A DNA stretch of 42,512 bases from Lysinibacillus mangiferihumi. Lineage in GTDB: Bacteria; Bacillota; Bacilli; Bacillales_A; Planococcaceae. The DNA lies in the NCBI RefSeq assembly GCF_003049665.1, contig NZ_PYWM01000038.1, positions 1 through 42,512 of the forward strand, written 5' to 3'. The position numbers and the translations under genes were made by a program. Positions 6,967 through 16,056 of this stretch are shown one piece after another; the first letter of the stretch is position 1; each line of letters begins with the position of its first letter. Under the pieces are notes generated by a model that worked only from the letters and a program-made list of their open reading frames with translations, was not told the origin of the DNA and did no database searches.

Positions 6967-8487
6967 TTATTTTGCAAATGATGGATCTTGCATTGTACCG
7001 TTCTTAGCTAAATTGACATGCCAAGAAAGCGCTTTTTCTAAAATATGTGGTGTATGGTGTCCGCCTGTTGCCTCGTTCGCTTCGTTAAAGTACGCCCATA
7101 ATTGTTCCTTATAGTCTGGATGCGCACAGTTTTCAATAATACGACCTACACGCTCTTTCGGTGCTAAACCACGCAAGTCTGCAACACCTTGTTCTGTGAC
7201 AATAATATCTACATCATGTTCTGTATGGTCTACATGCGAAACCATTGGTACGATACTAGAAATTTTACCGCCTTTTGCATACGATTTCGTCACAAAAATA
7301 CCTAACCGTGCATTACGAGCAAAATCACCAGAACCACCAATCCCATTCATCATTCGTGTGCCAGAAACATGAGTTGAATTTACATTCCCATAAATATCTA
7401 GTTCAAGCGCTGTATTTACAGAAATTAAACCGAGTCGACGGATAATTTCCGGATGATTAGAAATTTCCTGTGGACGCAATACTAATTTATCTGCATATTT
7501 TTCAAAATTTCCATAAACACGGTTTCCTACCTCTTCCGATAGGGTAATAGAAGTAGCAGATGCAAAGCTTACTTTTCCAGCATCCATTAATTCAAAAACA
7601 GCATCTTGCAGTACTTCTGAATAAACTTCTAAATTCTCAAACTCGGAATCTTTGAAACCTAATAATACGGCATTTGCTACTGAACCTACACCTGATTGTA
7701 ACGGGCGTAAACTTGTCGTTAAACGACCTACTTTAATCTCTTCACGCAGGAAGTTCAGCAAATGATTTGCCATAATATCTGTTTCTTCATCAGCAGGAAC
7801 AATCGTTGATGGCGCATCTAAAATATCTGAAATAACAATACCTTTTACTTTGTTTAAGTCTAGTGGAATGCCAATTGTGCCAAGACGATCTGACGCATTT
7901 AGCATTGGAATTGGATCACGTTTACCTTGTGGTCCTGGTACAAAAATATCATGCACGCCTTCTAATGCATCAAGCTGGGCTACGTTTAGCTCGATGATTA
8001 CTTGATCTGCTTCTTGTACGAAAATCGGAGAGTTACCAACTGAAGTTGTAGGAATTAATAAGCCATCTTCTGTAATTGCAGCAGCTTCAATAATAGCAAA
8101 GTCAATCGGACCAATAATACCTTGACGTACTAGTTCCGCATTATGTGATAAATGGGCATCAACATAAGTGACTTCTCCACTATTGATCATGTTTCGAATA
8201 CCTGGGTCTCCTTGGAAAGGACCACGTTTGCGAATTACACCCGCTTCGGCTAAGTATTGGTCGACTTCTGGTCCAAGTGATGCACCTGTATATACATCTA
8301 CTTTGAAGCTTTCTGTTTTCGCTTTCTCCACAAGTGCAAGCGGTACCACTTTCACATCGCCTGCACGTGTAAATCCGCTCATACCAAGTACCATGCCGTC
8401 CTTAATCCAAGATGCTGCTTCTTCTGCTGTTACAACTTTGTTTCGTAACTGTTCATTACGAAGCTTTTTTGCTAACTTTTCATCCAT
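6967..8487 (-). CDS. Succinate/acetyl-CoA:CoA-transferase (class I)
   Basis: A 506-residue member of the acetyl-CoA hydrolase/transferase family (Cat1, AarC, ScpC/YgfH group). These enzymes move CoA between acetate, succinate or propionate. The N-terminal half has VLGMSGFTRAGDVKVVP. The motif YSEVLQD contains Glu291, matching the position of the catalytic glutamate in AarC (Glu294 by family knowledge). The C-terminal half has GIGGSGDFARNA and TEQGVADLRGLAPKER, typical of the family. ATG 8487 follows GGAGGAATAAGG. It is monocistronic. Exact acyl partners cannot be decided from sequence. Confidence 0.9.
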   Translation of the reverse strand: MDEKLAKKLRNEQLRNKVVTAEEAASWIKDGMVLGMSGFTRAGDVKVVPLALVEKAKTESFKVDVYTGASLGPEVDQYLAEAGVIRKRGPFQGDPGIRNMINSGEVTYVDAHLSHNAELVRQGIIGPIDFAIIEAAAITEDGLLIPTTSVGNSPIFVQEADQVIIELNVAQLDALEGVHDIFVPGPQGKRDPIPMLNASDRLGTIGIPLDLNKVKGIVISDILDAPSTIVPADEETDIMANHLLNFLREEIKVGRLTTSLRPLQSGVGSVANAVLLGFKDSEFENLEVYSEVLQDAVFELMDAGKVSFASATSITLSEEVGNRVYGNFEKYADKLVLRPQEISNHPEIIRRLGLISVNTALELDIYGNVNSTHVSGTRMMNGIGGSGDFARNARLGIFVTKSYAKGGKISSIVPMVSHVDHTEHDVDIIVTEQGVADLRGLAPKERVGRIIENCAHPDYKEQLWAYFNEANEATGGHHTPHILEKALSWHVNLAKNGTMQDPSFAK

Positions 8488-8795
8488 TCCTTATTCCTCC
8501 ATCCCACATTTAATTGCTTCAACTAGATTATTCGTCCTATACATCAGTACACCCACAAATGTCAAAATACAGTAGATAAATAATCTGTCGCCATACATAA
8601 TTTTACACCAAAGAGAACATTTAAGCTATATCTAACAATATATTTTACTTTACGAGGTATTTTTGTCCTATATCAAATTATTCAAAAATAGTTTTTTATA
8701 AATTGTTTTAAGTTTTTTTATTGAAGTTTATTCGATTTTAGCGAAAAAGCGTGATATGCTCTTGGTATATTTAAGGGGAAAAGGAGAATTTTTAA
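8488..8795. other. Divergent intergenic region
   Basis: An AT-rich spacer between the CoA-transferase (minus) and the nitroreductase (plus). It must hold both promoters, and TATA-like hexamers occur near 8753-8772, but I could not assign a convincing -35/-10 pair. No ORF or strong hairpin is seen. Confidence 0.4.
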
Positions 8796-9527
8796 ATGGT
8801 GAAAGAATTATTACGTAACCACTCTTCAGTTCGTATTTACGATGGAAATCCTATATCTAAAGAAATTATTGAAGATTTAATTGCCACAGCACAGATGGCG
8901 GCAACCTCTCACTTTGTACAAGCCTATAGCGTAATTTGGGTAACAGACGAAGCGAAAAAAGAACAGCTCGGTTTGCTCTCTGGCAATCCACGTCAATACG
9001 AAACTTCGGGTGGTGCTTTTGTCTTTTGTGTAGACTTTAAACGTCTGCAAATGGCTGGGAAATTAGAAGGCGTTGATATTGTGGCAGATTCGGCTGAAAA
9101 TGTCCTCGTTGGTGTAGCAGATGTTTCGTTATTCGCACAAAACTTTGTTATTGCTGCTGAATCAATGGGCTATGGCATTTGCTATATTGGGGGTGTACGT
9201 AATAAGCCTGAAGAAATTAGTGAATTATTGAATCTACCAGATTATGTTTTCCCATTGTTTGGTTTAACAATTGGCGTTCCTGCACGACGCAATGAAGTCA
9301 AACCTCGCTTACCAGTAGCTGCTGTCCTACATGAAAATGAGTACAATTGTGAAAAATACGAGGAACTTTTACCAGCTTACAATGAAACAATGGAAGCTTA
9401 TTACAATAGCCGCTCCTCCAATCGTAAAATTGATAACTGGACAAAGCAAATGGCTGATTTTTTAATTGAACAACGTCGTCCTTTCATCAATCGCTTCTTA
9501 GCACAGAAAGGTTTTAATTGGAAATAA
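8796..9527 (+). CDS. nfsA: NADPH-dependent flavin nitroreductase (NfsA/NfrA type)
   Basis: A 243-residue FMN flavoprotein of the oxygen-insensitive nitroreductase family (NfsA, Bacillus NfrA1). These reduce FMN, nitroaromatics, quinones or disulfides with NADPH. The FMN-binding N-terminus HSSVRIYDGNPI, the ATSHFVQAYS segment, ESMGYGICYIGGVRN and LFGLTIGVPARRNEVKPRLP are characteristic. The start ATG 8796 follows AAAAGGAG. A strong terminator follows at 9539, so it is a single-gene unit. The precise physiological substrate is uncertain. Confidence 0.9.
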   Translation: MVKELLRNHSSVRIYDGNPISKEIIEDLIATAQMAATSHFVQAYSVIWVTDEAKKEQLGLLSGNPRQYETSGGAFVFCVDFKRLQMAGKLEGVDIVADSAENVLVGVADVSLFAQNFVIAAESMGYGICYIGGVRNKPEEISELLNLPDYVFPLFGLTIGVPARRNEVKPRLPVAAVLHENEYNCEKYEELLPAYNETMEAYYNSRSSNRKIDNWTKQMADFLIEQRRPFINRFLAQKGFNWK

Positions 9528-9538
9528 CTTTTTACTAT

Positions 9539-9577
9539 GTGGAGTTACTATCGTATGATAATAACTCCACTTTTTTT
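9539..9577 (+). terminator. Terminator of nitroreductase gene
   Basis: A near-perfect stem beginning GTGGAGTTA and ending TAACTCCAC, then TTTTTTT, directly after the nfsA-like stop codon. Confidence 0.9.
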
Positions 9578-9730
9578 ATATTTCGAACCATTATTTATAG
9601 CTTATGTAGTATTTTTGTCTTGCATGATATGTTAAAATCAGGTACAAATTAAACGAAAAGACTCTTTCCTTTTCCTACCTTTCCTTTAATATTAATAGAA
9701 GGACCCTATCTCGAAAGGAGTTATGCAAAA

Positions 9731-10156
9731 ATGTCTTATGTTAATAAGCATCTTGCTCGTACCCTAGAACAACAACATAAGAGAAGTGTAAGAAGTTTAT
9801 TTTTAAAAATACAAGACTTAAATAATGACTGTGTACTTTTAAGAAAGAGGCTTGAACAACATATTGATGTCAAGCAATACAAAGAAGCCATTGCCTATGT
9901 CGATCAATTCGTTTCCTATACAACCATTTTAAATTTAAAATTTGTCACGAATACCCAGAACCTAGAAGTGGTAGTGCTACATGCACTTTTATTGGAGCAT
10001 ATAATAGACAGTGAAACATCGTTCTCTTTCGAATATGAAACGAATTTGTTACATGGTTATATTCAAGAAATACTGGCATTAAATGATCATGCCTCTACAC
10101 TTTTTACAAATCATAAAGAAAAAATGCACCGTTACATTGAAACGCAAACTACATAA
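9731..10156 (+). CDS. Hypothetical helical protein
   Basis: A 141-residue protein with an AAAGGAG site before ATG 9731. The sequence has no signal peptide or membrane helix and is dominated by predicted amphipathic helices, for instance QDLNNDCVLLRKRLEQHIDVKQYKEA-like heptads at residues 28-55. No catalytic motif is visible and I do not recognise the family. It lies alone between two terminators, with its own transcription unit. Confidence 0.7.
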   Translation: MSYVNKHLARTLEQQHKRSVRSLFLKIQDLNNDCVLLRKRLEQHIDVKQYKEAIAYVDQFVSYTTILNLKFVTNTQNLEVVVLHALLLEHIIDSETSFSFEYETNLLHGYIQEILALNDHASTLFTNHKEKMHRYIETQTT

Positions 10157-10203
10157 AAAAGACGATCAAGCCAACAAAATTCATTGTGCTGATCGTCTTT
10201 TGT
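10155..10203. terminator. Bidirectional terminator
   Basis: A 12-bp stem AAAAGACGATCA/TGATCGTCTTTT flanking a 21-nt loop, placed between convergent genes. A-tract on one side and T-tract on the other make it suitable for both directions. Confidence 0.87.
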
Positions 10204-11883
10204 TTATTGTAACCCTTTAATAATTAGCGAGCGTACTGGTAAAAACTGCTCTCCTGTTTCACCATACGTAATAACTACTTCGTCACCTTCTTGTAAATAA
10301 ATCGCAAGAGGCTCCGTCTCTGCACTTACTGAATAGTTTTCACCATTATTCAGTAAAAACGATACAATGGTAAAGTCACCTAGGCGTTCCTTATAAACGC
10401 GCAGTACTGTTCCACTTGCATTTTTCTCTTCCGCATTTGAACTACCTTCAACCGTACTTCCTCCGCGACTAAGCGCTGTTTTATATAATTTCAACGCCTC
10501 TTTTGGTGTTGTTGCATAGGCTGAGATTTCAGGATTTGCTGCGGAAACGATAAAATAATTTTGTAAGAAGCCATTCGCATCGAGCACCGCTGTTAGCCAA
10601 CTTGCTTCTCCGTAAAAGTTATACAATACAGGCATTTCTCCTGCCCACTTCTTCTCAATAAATTTCTTTTCAATAATTTGTAGATTTCCTTGTGAATCCA
10701 TATATGAAGCATCTTGATTTCCTGTATAATATGTCGCTTCACCAGTTCGTGCATTCGTTAATGAGTAGCCCAGCATTGAATCCACGCCCTCTTTTGGACT
10801 CGTGAAGTCTGTGAAATAGTACATTTCGCCTTCCTCATTAAAGATCGGACTTACATTCGATTCAGTCCCTTCATCAGAAGGTAATTTGACATCTTTTTTG
10901 CCAAACATACTATTCCAGTAACCATGCACATATTTTCCGTAATAGCTATTTTGTAAACTTACTGTCTCAGGTGAAACAGCTCCATCAATAAATGCTGGGA
11001 CATCTGCTAATTTCACAATTTCAGATTTACCTGTTAATGCATCTACAAGGACAATCCCTTGTACATTAAAGCCATTTCGAGCAGATATAAACTCACCGTA
11101 GGAACGGATATAGTACGGTTTACCGTCATCATCGATTTCAAGCTGAACATCCCCATAAAAAATAAGGAAAGGATGTTGCAAGCGCATGTGACGCTCCAAA
11201 TTAGCATTTAAATAGGCAGAAGGAACATATTTCATTTCCTGTGCGATAAATTTTGGGTTATCCGCTGAGTCTGTCGCACTCATTGTAAAATAACCAGGTG
11301 TCGTTTTGCCGTTCATCCATTTAAAGAAACCTGAAAATTCAACAGGCGCAATATAAACATATTCACCATTTACCTTTTGTATTTGTAAGCGTCCTAGTTC
11401 GTAATAGCTTGTATTCGGTACTTGGCCGAAAGCTTTTTTCATTTTATTGCGGACGAATTTTGGTGGAACACTGGCTGGCGTTTGTGTTTCATCAAACGGC
11501 TTGATTTCAACCTCTTCTTTCATTTCCGCAGATTTGAATTTATCGTTAGCATTCCATAGCGGTGCGGACAATACATATACGCCGACGAATAAGCTTGCTA
11601 AAAATAAAACACCTTTCACTTTTCTTTCAATACCACTTGCAAGAAATGCACCACTCAAAGTGAGTAGTATAATCACTGGCCAAAAGACAAGCCAGTTAAC
11701 ATCAATTTTTGTAACATATAGCGTAATACCTGATGCAATAAATCCTATAACAAAGACTCCGATAAAAAAGTAGCCAATTACTTTTTTCGATTGTCCATCT
11801 TCACGCTTTTTCGTTATTAGCGGTGTTAATAATACACTCGCAATAATTGCAATGACTGCAGAAGCTATCAATAGCTTAGTCAT
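10204..11883 (-). CDS. Large membrane-anchored protein of unknown function
   Basis: About 559 residues from ATG 11883 (AGAGG 9 nt upstream; an in-frame GTG at 11892 sits too close to it). The N-terminus holds four hydrophobic helices (within about residues 1-110), separated by short basic loops such as TKKREDGQSKK. A long soluble part follows, rich in beta-strand patterns (YYELGRLQIQKVNGEYVYIAPVEFSGFF). The last 70 residues (TVLRVYKERLGDFTIVSFLLNNGENYSV) resemble an OB/SH3-like small beta domain. I know of homologous uncharacterised proteins in Bacillaceae but no function. It is monocistronic. Confidence 0.75.
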   Translation of the reverse strand: MTKLLIASAVIAIIASVLLTPLITKKREDGQSKKVIGYFFIGVFVIGFIASGITLYVTKIDVNWLVFWPVIILLTLSGAFLASGIERKVKGVLFLASLFVGVYVLSAPLWNANDKFKSAEMKEEVEIKPFDETQTPASVPPKFVRNKMKKAFGQVPNTSYYELGRLQIQKVNGEYVYIAPVEFSGFFKWMNGKTTPGYFTMSATDSADNPKFIAQEMKYVPSAYLNANLERHMRLQHPFLIFYGDVQLEIDDDGKPYYIRSYGEFISARNGFNVQGIVLVDALTGKSEIVKLADVPAFIDGAVSPETVSLQNSYYGKYVHGYWNSMFGKKDVKLPSDEGTESNVSPIFNEEGEMYYFTDFTSPKEGVDSMLGYSLTNARTGEATYYTGNQDASYMDSQGNLQIIEKKFIEKKWAGEMPVLYNFYGEASWLTAVLDANGFLQNYFIVSAANPEISAYATTPKEALKLYKTALSRGGSTVEGSSNAEEKNASGTVLRVYKERLGDFTIVSFLLNNGENYSVSAETEPLAIYLQEGDEVVITYGETGEQFLPVRSLIIKGLQ

Positions 11884-12073
11884 TTCGTTCACCCTCTCCT
11901 CACTTACTGTCTTCTTATTTACGGTTACATACTAAAAAAGTTTCAAACATAAATTATACGGACACTTCTTCCCTTCTACTCTTTGGTGAAACATTTCTGA
12001 ATAATACAGCTTAATGACGAATAAAGGATTTTAAGCATGGATAGAGAATTTCAAAGAAAAGGGGCTGAAAAAT

Positions 12074-12724
12074 TTGGCGAAAAAATGGTTGTTAACGTGT
12101 ATCATTGTGCTTGGTCTTTATTATATTTTTTTCTTCTCGCATATTGACCAAAGTGTAAAACTAATATTCAAAGTCATTCCGATGATTTTGATAATATTTA
12201 TGGCGATAACCCAAAAAGTACAATCGATTAAAAAATATCAACTATTCATTATTATAGGTCTAGTTTTTTGTATGATAGGAGACTACACATTACAATGGTT
12301 TCTTATTGGTCTTACAAGTTTCTTAATCGGTCATGTTTTTTATATCTTCGCCTTTTCAGGTACTAGTGAACAGCCAGTACCAACTTGGGCAAAAATCGGA
12401 TTACTGCTATATGGTGCCGCAATGGCTATCTGGATTGCCAGTACCGTGTTTAAATCTGGAGAAACCGTACTTACTTTTGCAGTTCTTGCTTATATTTCTA
12501 TCATTTTAACGATGGGCTGGACGGCTATTCGTACAGGTTCTCCCTTTGCTATTATTGGCGCTTTATTATTTATCGCATCCGATTCCTATTTAGCAATTAA
12601 TAAGTTTATCATGCCATTACCTTTTGCGCATGAGGTTATTATGATGACCTATTATAGTGCGCAAATACTTATTGCATTGAGCATCCTTCAATATTCCGAA
12701 ATCCGAAGTAAAGTGGTACAATGA
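12074..12724 (+). CDS. YhhN-family membrane protein (lysoplasmalogenase-like)
   Basis: A 216-residue integral membrane protein with about eight helices. The segments [11 protein letters not shown] and [15 protein letters not shown] match the two conserved acidic positions (GD and SD) of the YhhN/TMEM86 family, whose characterised members hydrolyse lysoplasmalogens. Whether this bacterium makes plasmalogens is unknown, so substrate is uncertain. The start is TTG 12074 (MAKKWLL) after AAAAGGGG. The stop is followed within 3 nt by a palindromic repeat copy and then pepT, with which it may be co-transcribed. Confidence 0.78.
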   Translation: MAKKWLLTCIIVLGLYYIFFFSHIDQSVKLIFKVIPMILIIFMAITQKVQSIKKYQLFIIIGLVFCMIGDYTLQWFLIGLTSFLIGHVFYIFAFSGTSEQPVPTWAKIGLLLYGAAMAIWIASTVFKSGETVLTFAVLAYISIILTMGWTAIRTGSPFAIIGALLFIASDSYLAINKFIMPLPFAHEVIMMTYYSAQILIALSILQYSEIRSKVVQ

Positions 12725-12726
12725 AA

Positions 12727-12771
12727 GTGCCTGGCACTCAAACAATTCAGAATTGTTTGAGTGCCAGACAC
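12727..12771. repeat. 45-bp palindromic repeat, copy 2
   Basis: Arms of 21 bp with a single mismatch around CAG, sharing the core CACTCAAACAATT with copy 1. It sits between the YhhN stop (12724) and the pepT ribosome binding site (about 12777). An open frame running through it into pepT (from ATG 12721) is an artefact of the repeat, not an N-terminal extension. Confidence 0.85.
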
Positions 12772-12795
12772 CTACAAAGGAGGCTGCATATACCT

Positions 12796-14025
12796 ATGAA
12801 AGAACAAGTAATCGAGCGATTAATTCGCTACGCAAAAATCGATACACAATCCGACTTCACAAGTGAAACTACTCCTTCCACTCAAAAGCAATTTAATTTA
12901 TTGCATGTATTGAAGGATGAATTGGCTGCAATCGGCTTAACAGACATTACACTAGATGACAATGGCTATTTATTTGCAACACTTGAAGCAAATACAGATA
13001 AAGTAGTTCCCACAATTGGCTTTTTAGCGCATGTGGATACAGCTACAGACTTCACTGGTACAAATGTGAATCCTCAACGCATCGATCACTACGATGGCGG
13101 TGACATTCAATTAAACGAAAATTTAATCATGTCTCCAACTGAATTTCCTGAACTAAAAAATTATGTAGGCCAAACGCTAATTACAACAGATGGTACAACA
13201 TTACTAGGTGCGGACGATAAAGCTGGCATCGCTGAAATAATGACTGCTATGGAATACTTAATAAATAACCCTGCTATTAAGCATGGTAAAATTCGTGTAG
13301 CTTTCACACCTGATGAAGAAATTGGCCGCGGCCCACATAAATTTGATGTTGCTGCATTCGGCGCTGACTATGCCTACACAATGGATGGCGGACCGCTTGG
13401 TGAGCTACAATTTGAAAGCTTTAATGCTGCTGGCGTTAAAGTAACAACAAAGGGAACGAGTGTACACCCAGGTTCAGCCAAAAATAAAATGGTCAACTCT
13501 ATCACGATGGCAATTGCCTTCCAAAATGAAATGCCTACAGATGCAGTTCCTGAAAAAACAGAAGGTTATGAAGGCTTCATCCATTTAATGGACTTCAAAG
13601 GAGCTATTGAACATACAGAGCTTTCTTATATTGTACGTGACCATGATCGTCAAAAATTCGAAGAGAAAAAGCAATTAATGCGAGATGCTGCTGCCAAAAT
13701 ACAAGCACAATTTGGCAAAGATGCACTGACAATTTCTATCGAGGATCAATACTATAATATGGGTGAAAAAATCGAGCCTGTAAAAGAAATTGTTGACATC
13801 GCCCGTCAAGCAATGGAAAAATTAGATATTACTCCGAATACATTACCGATTCGCGGTGGTACTGATGGTTCTCAACTTTCCTACATGGGTTTACCTACAC
13901 CAAATATTTTTGCAGGTGGAGAAAACATGCACGGTAAATTCGAATATGTCTCTGGTGAAACAATGGAAAAAGCGACACAAGTTATTCTTGAAATCGTGCA
14001 ACTATTTGAACAACAGGGCAAATAA
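12796..14025 (+). CDS. pepT: Peptidase T (tripeptide aminopeptidase)
   Basis: A 409-residue cytosolic zinc aminopeptidase of the M20B family that removes the N-terminal residue from tripeptides. The metal and catalytic residues line up by number with the known enzyme: His79, Asp81 (AHVDTA), Asp140 (GADDKAG), Glu174/Glu175 (DEEIGRG), Asp197 (YTMDGG) and His379 ([10 protein letters not shown]). ATG 12796 has AAAGGAGG about 10 nt upstream; the frame is open upstream to 12721 only because it crosses a palindromic repeat. It completes peptide breakdown and fits the peptide-use theme of the region. Confidence 0.96.
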   Translation: MKEQVIERLIRYAKIDTQSDFTSETTPSTQKQFNLLHVLKDELAAIGLTDITLDDNGYLFATLEANTDKVVPTIGFLAHVDTATDFTGTNVNPQRIDHYDGGDIQLNENLIMSPTEFPELKNYVGQTLITTDGTTLLGADDKAGIAEIMTAMEYLINNPAIKHGKIRVAFTPDEEIGRGPHKFDVAAFGADYAYTMDGGPLGELQFESFNAAGVKVTTKGTSVHPGSAKNKMVNSITMAIAFQNEMPTDAVPEKTEGYEGFIHLMDFKGAIEHTELSYIVRDHDRQKFEEKKQLMRDAAAKIQAQFGKDALTISIEDQYYNMGEKIEPVKEIVDIARQAMEKLDITPNTLPIRGGTDGSQLSYMGLPTPNIFAGGENMHGKFEYVSGETMEKATQVILEIVQLFEQQGK

Positions 14026-14095
14026 GTTTTAACCTTAATTCAAGCAATAAGAAATATAAAAAAAGAAAGTCTTTATAAAAAGTCTTTCAGATACT

Positions 14096-14187
14096 AAAAT
14101 CCGCTTGGCTCCCAAAGAGCAAGGCACGATAAGCACAGCTTACGCAATGTCGTGCATTTACTTTCTTAGGAGGCAACGCGGATTTTT
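14096..14187. repeat. Nested inverted-repeat structure / long terminator after pepT
   Basis: An outer stem of about 18 bp (AAATCCGC...TTGGCTCC with GGAGGCAACGCGGATTT, one bulge and mismatches) encloses an inner stem GCACGA/TCGTGC. The plus strand ends with TTTTT, so it can terminate pepT. The large structured loop is unusual for a terminator and may be a small mobile or structural RNA element. Confidence 0.65.
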
Positions 14188-14268
14188 ACTTAAACTTCAG
14201 ATATTACTTTTTCTGCCGAAATTAATGACTGAATTTTCAAACTACATAAAAGTTAAGGGTGATGAATT

Positions 14269-15243
14269 ATGAAAGAAATTGCACTAGGCATCTTAGCCTC
14301 ACTTTTTTTTGCGGTGACATTTATTTTAAATCACGCGATGGAAATGCAAGGTGGTAGCTGGCTCTGGAGTGCATCACTTCGTTATTTTTTCATGTTGCCG
14401 TTTTTACTAGCTATTGTCTTTTATCGTAAAGGCTTTTCACCACTTACCAATGAAATGAAAAACAAACCAAGGGCTTGGCTTTTATGGAGCTTCGTTGGAT
14501 TTGTACTATTTTATGCACCACTTACATTTGCTGCAGCATTCGGCCCAGGTTGGCTCGTTTCGGGTACATGGCAATTTACAATCGTTGCTGGTGTCCTTTT
14601 AGCTCCACTTTTTGTATCAGTAATCGCTGGAAAAACAGTACGTCAGAAAATCCCGTTAATTTCCTTACTTATTTCATGTGTGATTCTAGTTGGAATATTG
14701 CTTATTCAAGTACCACAGGCACAGTCTGCCCCAACTAAAAATCTACTGCTAGGGATTTTACCTGTAGTGATAGCTGCTTTTGCTTATCCACTCGGTAATC
14801 GAAAAATGATGGAAATATGCGGAGGACGTATTGATACATTTCAGCGTGTGCTTGGTATGACCATCGCTTCCATGCCTACATGGATTATCATGGCGCTATA
14901 TGCTGTTTTAACGGTTGGTCTACCTTCACTAAACCAAGTTCTACAATCATTACTAGTCGGGATTAGCTCTGGTGTCATTGCAACCATTCTATTTTTTATC
15001 GCAACAGACCGTGTGCGCGAACATCAAGGCAAACTAGCCGCTGTGGAAGCAACCCAATCAACTGAAATACTATTTGTCATTATTGGTGAGGTGCTACTAC
15101 TTAACATTGCCTTTCCTGATCCAATTGCCCTTGCTGGACTTGGTATTATTATTGTCGGTATGTTGTTGCATAGCTACTATACAATGGTACTTGGAAAAAA
15201 GAATGTGACCAAACACACCTCCCCATCTGAACAATCTTCATAA
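14269..15243 (+). CDS. DMT-superfamily permease (EmrE-like, PF13536 type)
   Basis: A 324-residue protein with about ten membrane helices. The N-terminus EIALGILASLFFAVTFILNH and the pattern GGSWLWSASLRYFFMLPFL match the multidrug-resistance efflux subgroup of the DMT superfamily. VEATQSTEILFVIIGEVLLL near the C-terminus is the second-repeat signature. The substrate is unknown. ATG 14269 is preceded by AAGGGTGATGAATT. A short hydrophilic tail (KKNVTKHTSPSEQSS) ends the protein. It ends against the terminator of the Fur-controlled RNA on the other strand. Confidence 0.85.
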   Translation: MKEIALGILASLFFAVTFILNHAMEMQGGSWLWSASLRYFFMLPFLLAIVFYRKGFSPLTNEMKNKPRAWLLWSFVGFVLFYAPLTFAAAFGPGWLVSGTWQFTIVAGVLLAPLFVSVIAGKTVRQKIPLISLLISCVILVGILLIQVPQAQSAPTKNLLLGILPVVIAAFAYPLGNRKMMEICGGRIDTFQRVLGMTIASMPTWIIMALYAVLTVGLPSLNQVLQSLLVGISSGVIATILFFIATDRVREHQGKLAAVEATQSTEILFVIIGEVLLLNIAFPDPIALAGLGIIIVGMLLHSYYTMVLGKKNVTKHTSPSEQSS

Positions 15244-15261
15244 CATATGAGGGTGCTGCTA

Positions 15262-15434
15262 AAAAATAAAAAGGACGGCTCATTCATCATAGGAATAAGC
15301 CGTCTAGAGATTTTACGTTCCCAAAAAATGAGGGGGGTTTTAGGAGCGCTTTATGAACTAGCAAACTTCTGGAGAAAAGTAGCTAAAGTTCATCCTCTCT
15401 ACACTCGTTTTGCAGAGGAGGAATAATCTTTACA
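15262..15434 (-). ncRNA. Candidate Fur-regulated small RNA (FsrA/IsrR-like)
   Basis: About 172 nt, predicted from the promoter at 15441-15469 to a strong terminator: a 12-bp stem beginning GACGGCT, then CTTTTTATTTTTT (15261-15304). Between them there is no convincing ORF; the only ATG with a G-rich lead opens an 11-codon frame with no spacing to its purine run. C-rich stretches UUCCUCCUCU (15414-15423), UUCUCCAG in a hairpin loop (about 15369-15377) and CCUAAAACCCCCCUC (15331-15345) are complementary to Shine-Dalgarno sequences. FsrA of Bacillus subtilis and IsrR of Staphylococcus aureus are Fur-repressed RNAs that use such C-rich loops to shut down iron-using proteins. Homology to either is not claimed; the similarity is in design. 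Confidence 0.7.
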
Positions 15435-15469
15435 TTGATAATGATAATCATTATCAATTAAATTGTCAA
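15435..15469 (-). promoter_or_regulatory. Fur box overlapping a sigma-A promoter
   Basis: GATAATGATAATCATTATC (15437-15455) matches the 19-bp Fur consensus exactly and extends to a 23-bp palindrome. On the minus strand TTGACA (15464-15469) and TATCAT (15441-15446) are 17 nt apart, with the -10 inside the palindrome. Fur binding would block RNA polymerase, so the promoter should fire only in iron starvation. It points away from the DUF4395 gene into the gap. Confidence 0.9.
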
Positions 15470-15507
15470 CTATTATCTTTAAATTAACTTAAAAATTTTT
15501 CAAATAA

Positions 15508-15939
15508 TTACAATGCCTTCTTAAGTGACCTTCTGTATTGCCACTGTTTTAGTTGAAAATGCAAAAAGCAACCGATACAAAAACCAGCAATAGCAACAGA
15601 TGAAGCGATGGCTACCATTGTTGTCAATACATACCCTACTACATGCCAGTTAAAGAAAAATCCAACGAATCCTCCAGCTAAACATATGCTAGCAATACTA
15701 GAGTTAAATTTTTGTTGTTGGGCGTCTTCAGGTATATAGGAAGCTGGTGCTTTTTTCAAAAACAGTTTTCCCAATCGGATAATGGGATTAAAATTACATA
15801 AAACACCAAGTAAATTAGCGACTAAAGGAATGACTAATATGCAAGCAAGCCCTGTTACCCATGTCGCTATGACACTTAACAAAATGGTCCATTGATTGAG
15901 TCGTACAAGTGGTCTTGGAATTGCATGTGGCAATGACAT
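15508..15939 (-). CDS. DUF4395 membrane protein
   Basis: A 143-residue protein with about four membrane helices. IPRPLVRLNQWTILLSVI at the start, LCNFNPIIRLGKLF, and GFCIGCFLHFQLK near the end agree with the DUF4395 family. No enzymatic motif is known; the CIGC pair might bind metal or form a disulfide. ATG 15939 follows AAAGGTAGG. Its 3' end lies 38 nt from the Fur promoter, which reads in the same direction but starts downstream of it. Confidence 0.78.
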   Translation of the reverse strand: MSLPHAIPRPLVRLNQWTILLSVIATWVTGLACILVIPLVANLLGVLCNFNPIIRLGKLFLKKAPASYIPEDAQQQKFNSSIASICLAGGFVGFFFNWHVVGYVLTTMVAIASSVAIAGFCIGCFLHFQLKQWQYRRSLKKAL

Positions 15940-15993
15940 TTAAAAACCTACCTTTCAGATATGTTTAATGTATTTTACTATATTGCATTCGAT

Positions 15994-16022
15994 TTGTGAA
16001 GTAAAAATGATTAATTTATAAT
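15994..16022 (+). promoter_or_regulatory. Promoter of the FhuF-like gene
   Basis: TTGTGA (15994-15999), a 17-nt spacer, and TATAAT (16017-16022) precede the FhuF-like gene. I see no good Fur box over it. Confidence 0.6.
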
Positions 16023-16056
16023 GGATGTTAATGATTGAAAAGAAAAGGTGATGACA

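Noticed and set aside
12721..12795. N-terminal extension of peptidase T
   Set aside because: The open frame upstream of 12796 runs only through the palindromic repeat, while a strong AAAGGAGG site and the numbering of catalytic residues support ATG 12796.
15352..15387. 11-codon ORF inside the Fur-controlled RNA
   Set aside because: The purine run touches the ATG with no spacing, and the frame ends inside a hairpin, so translation is unlikely.
15960..16056. Fur box in the FhuF-like promoter
   Set aside because: Only partial AATGATTAATTT-like similarity; far from the GATAATGATAATCATTATC consensus found at 15437.
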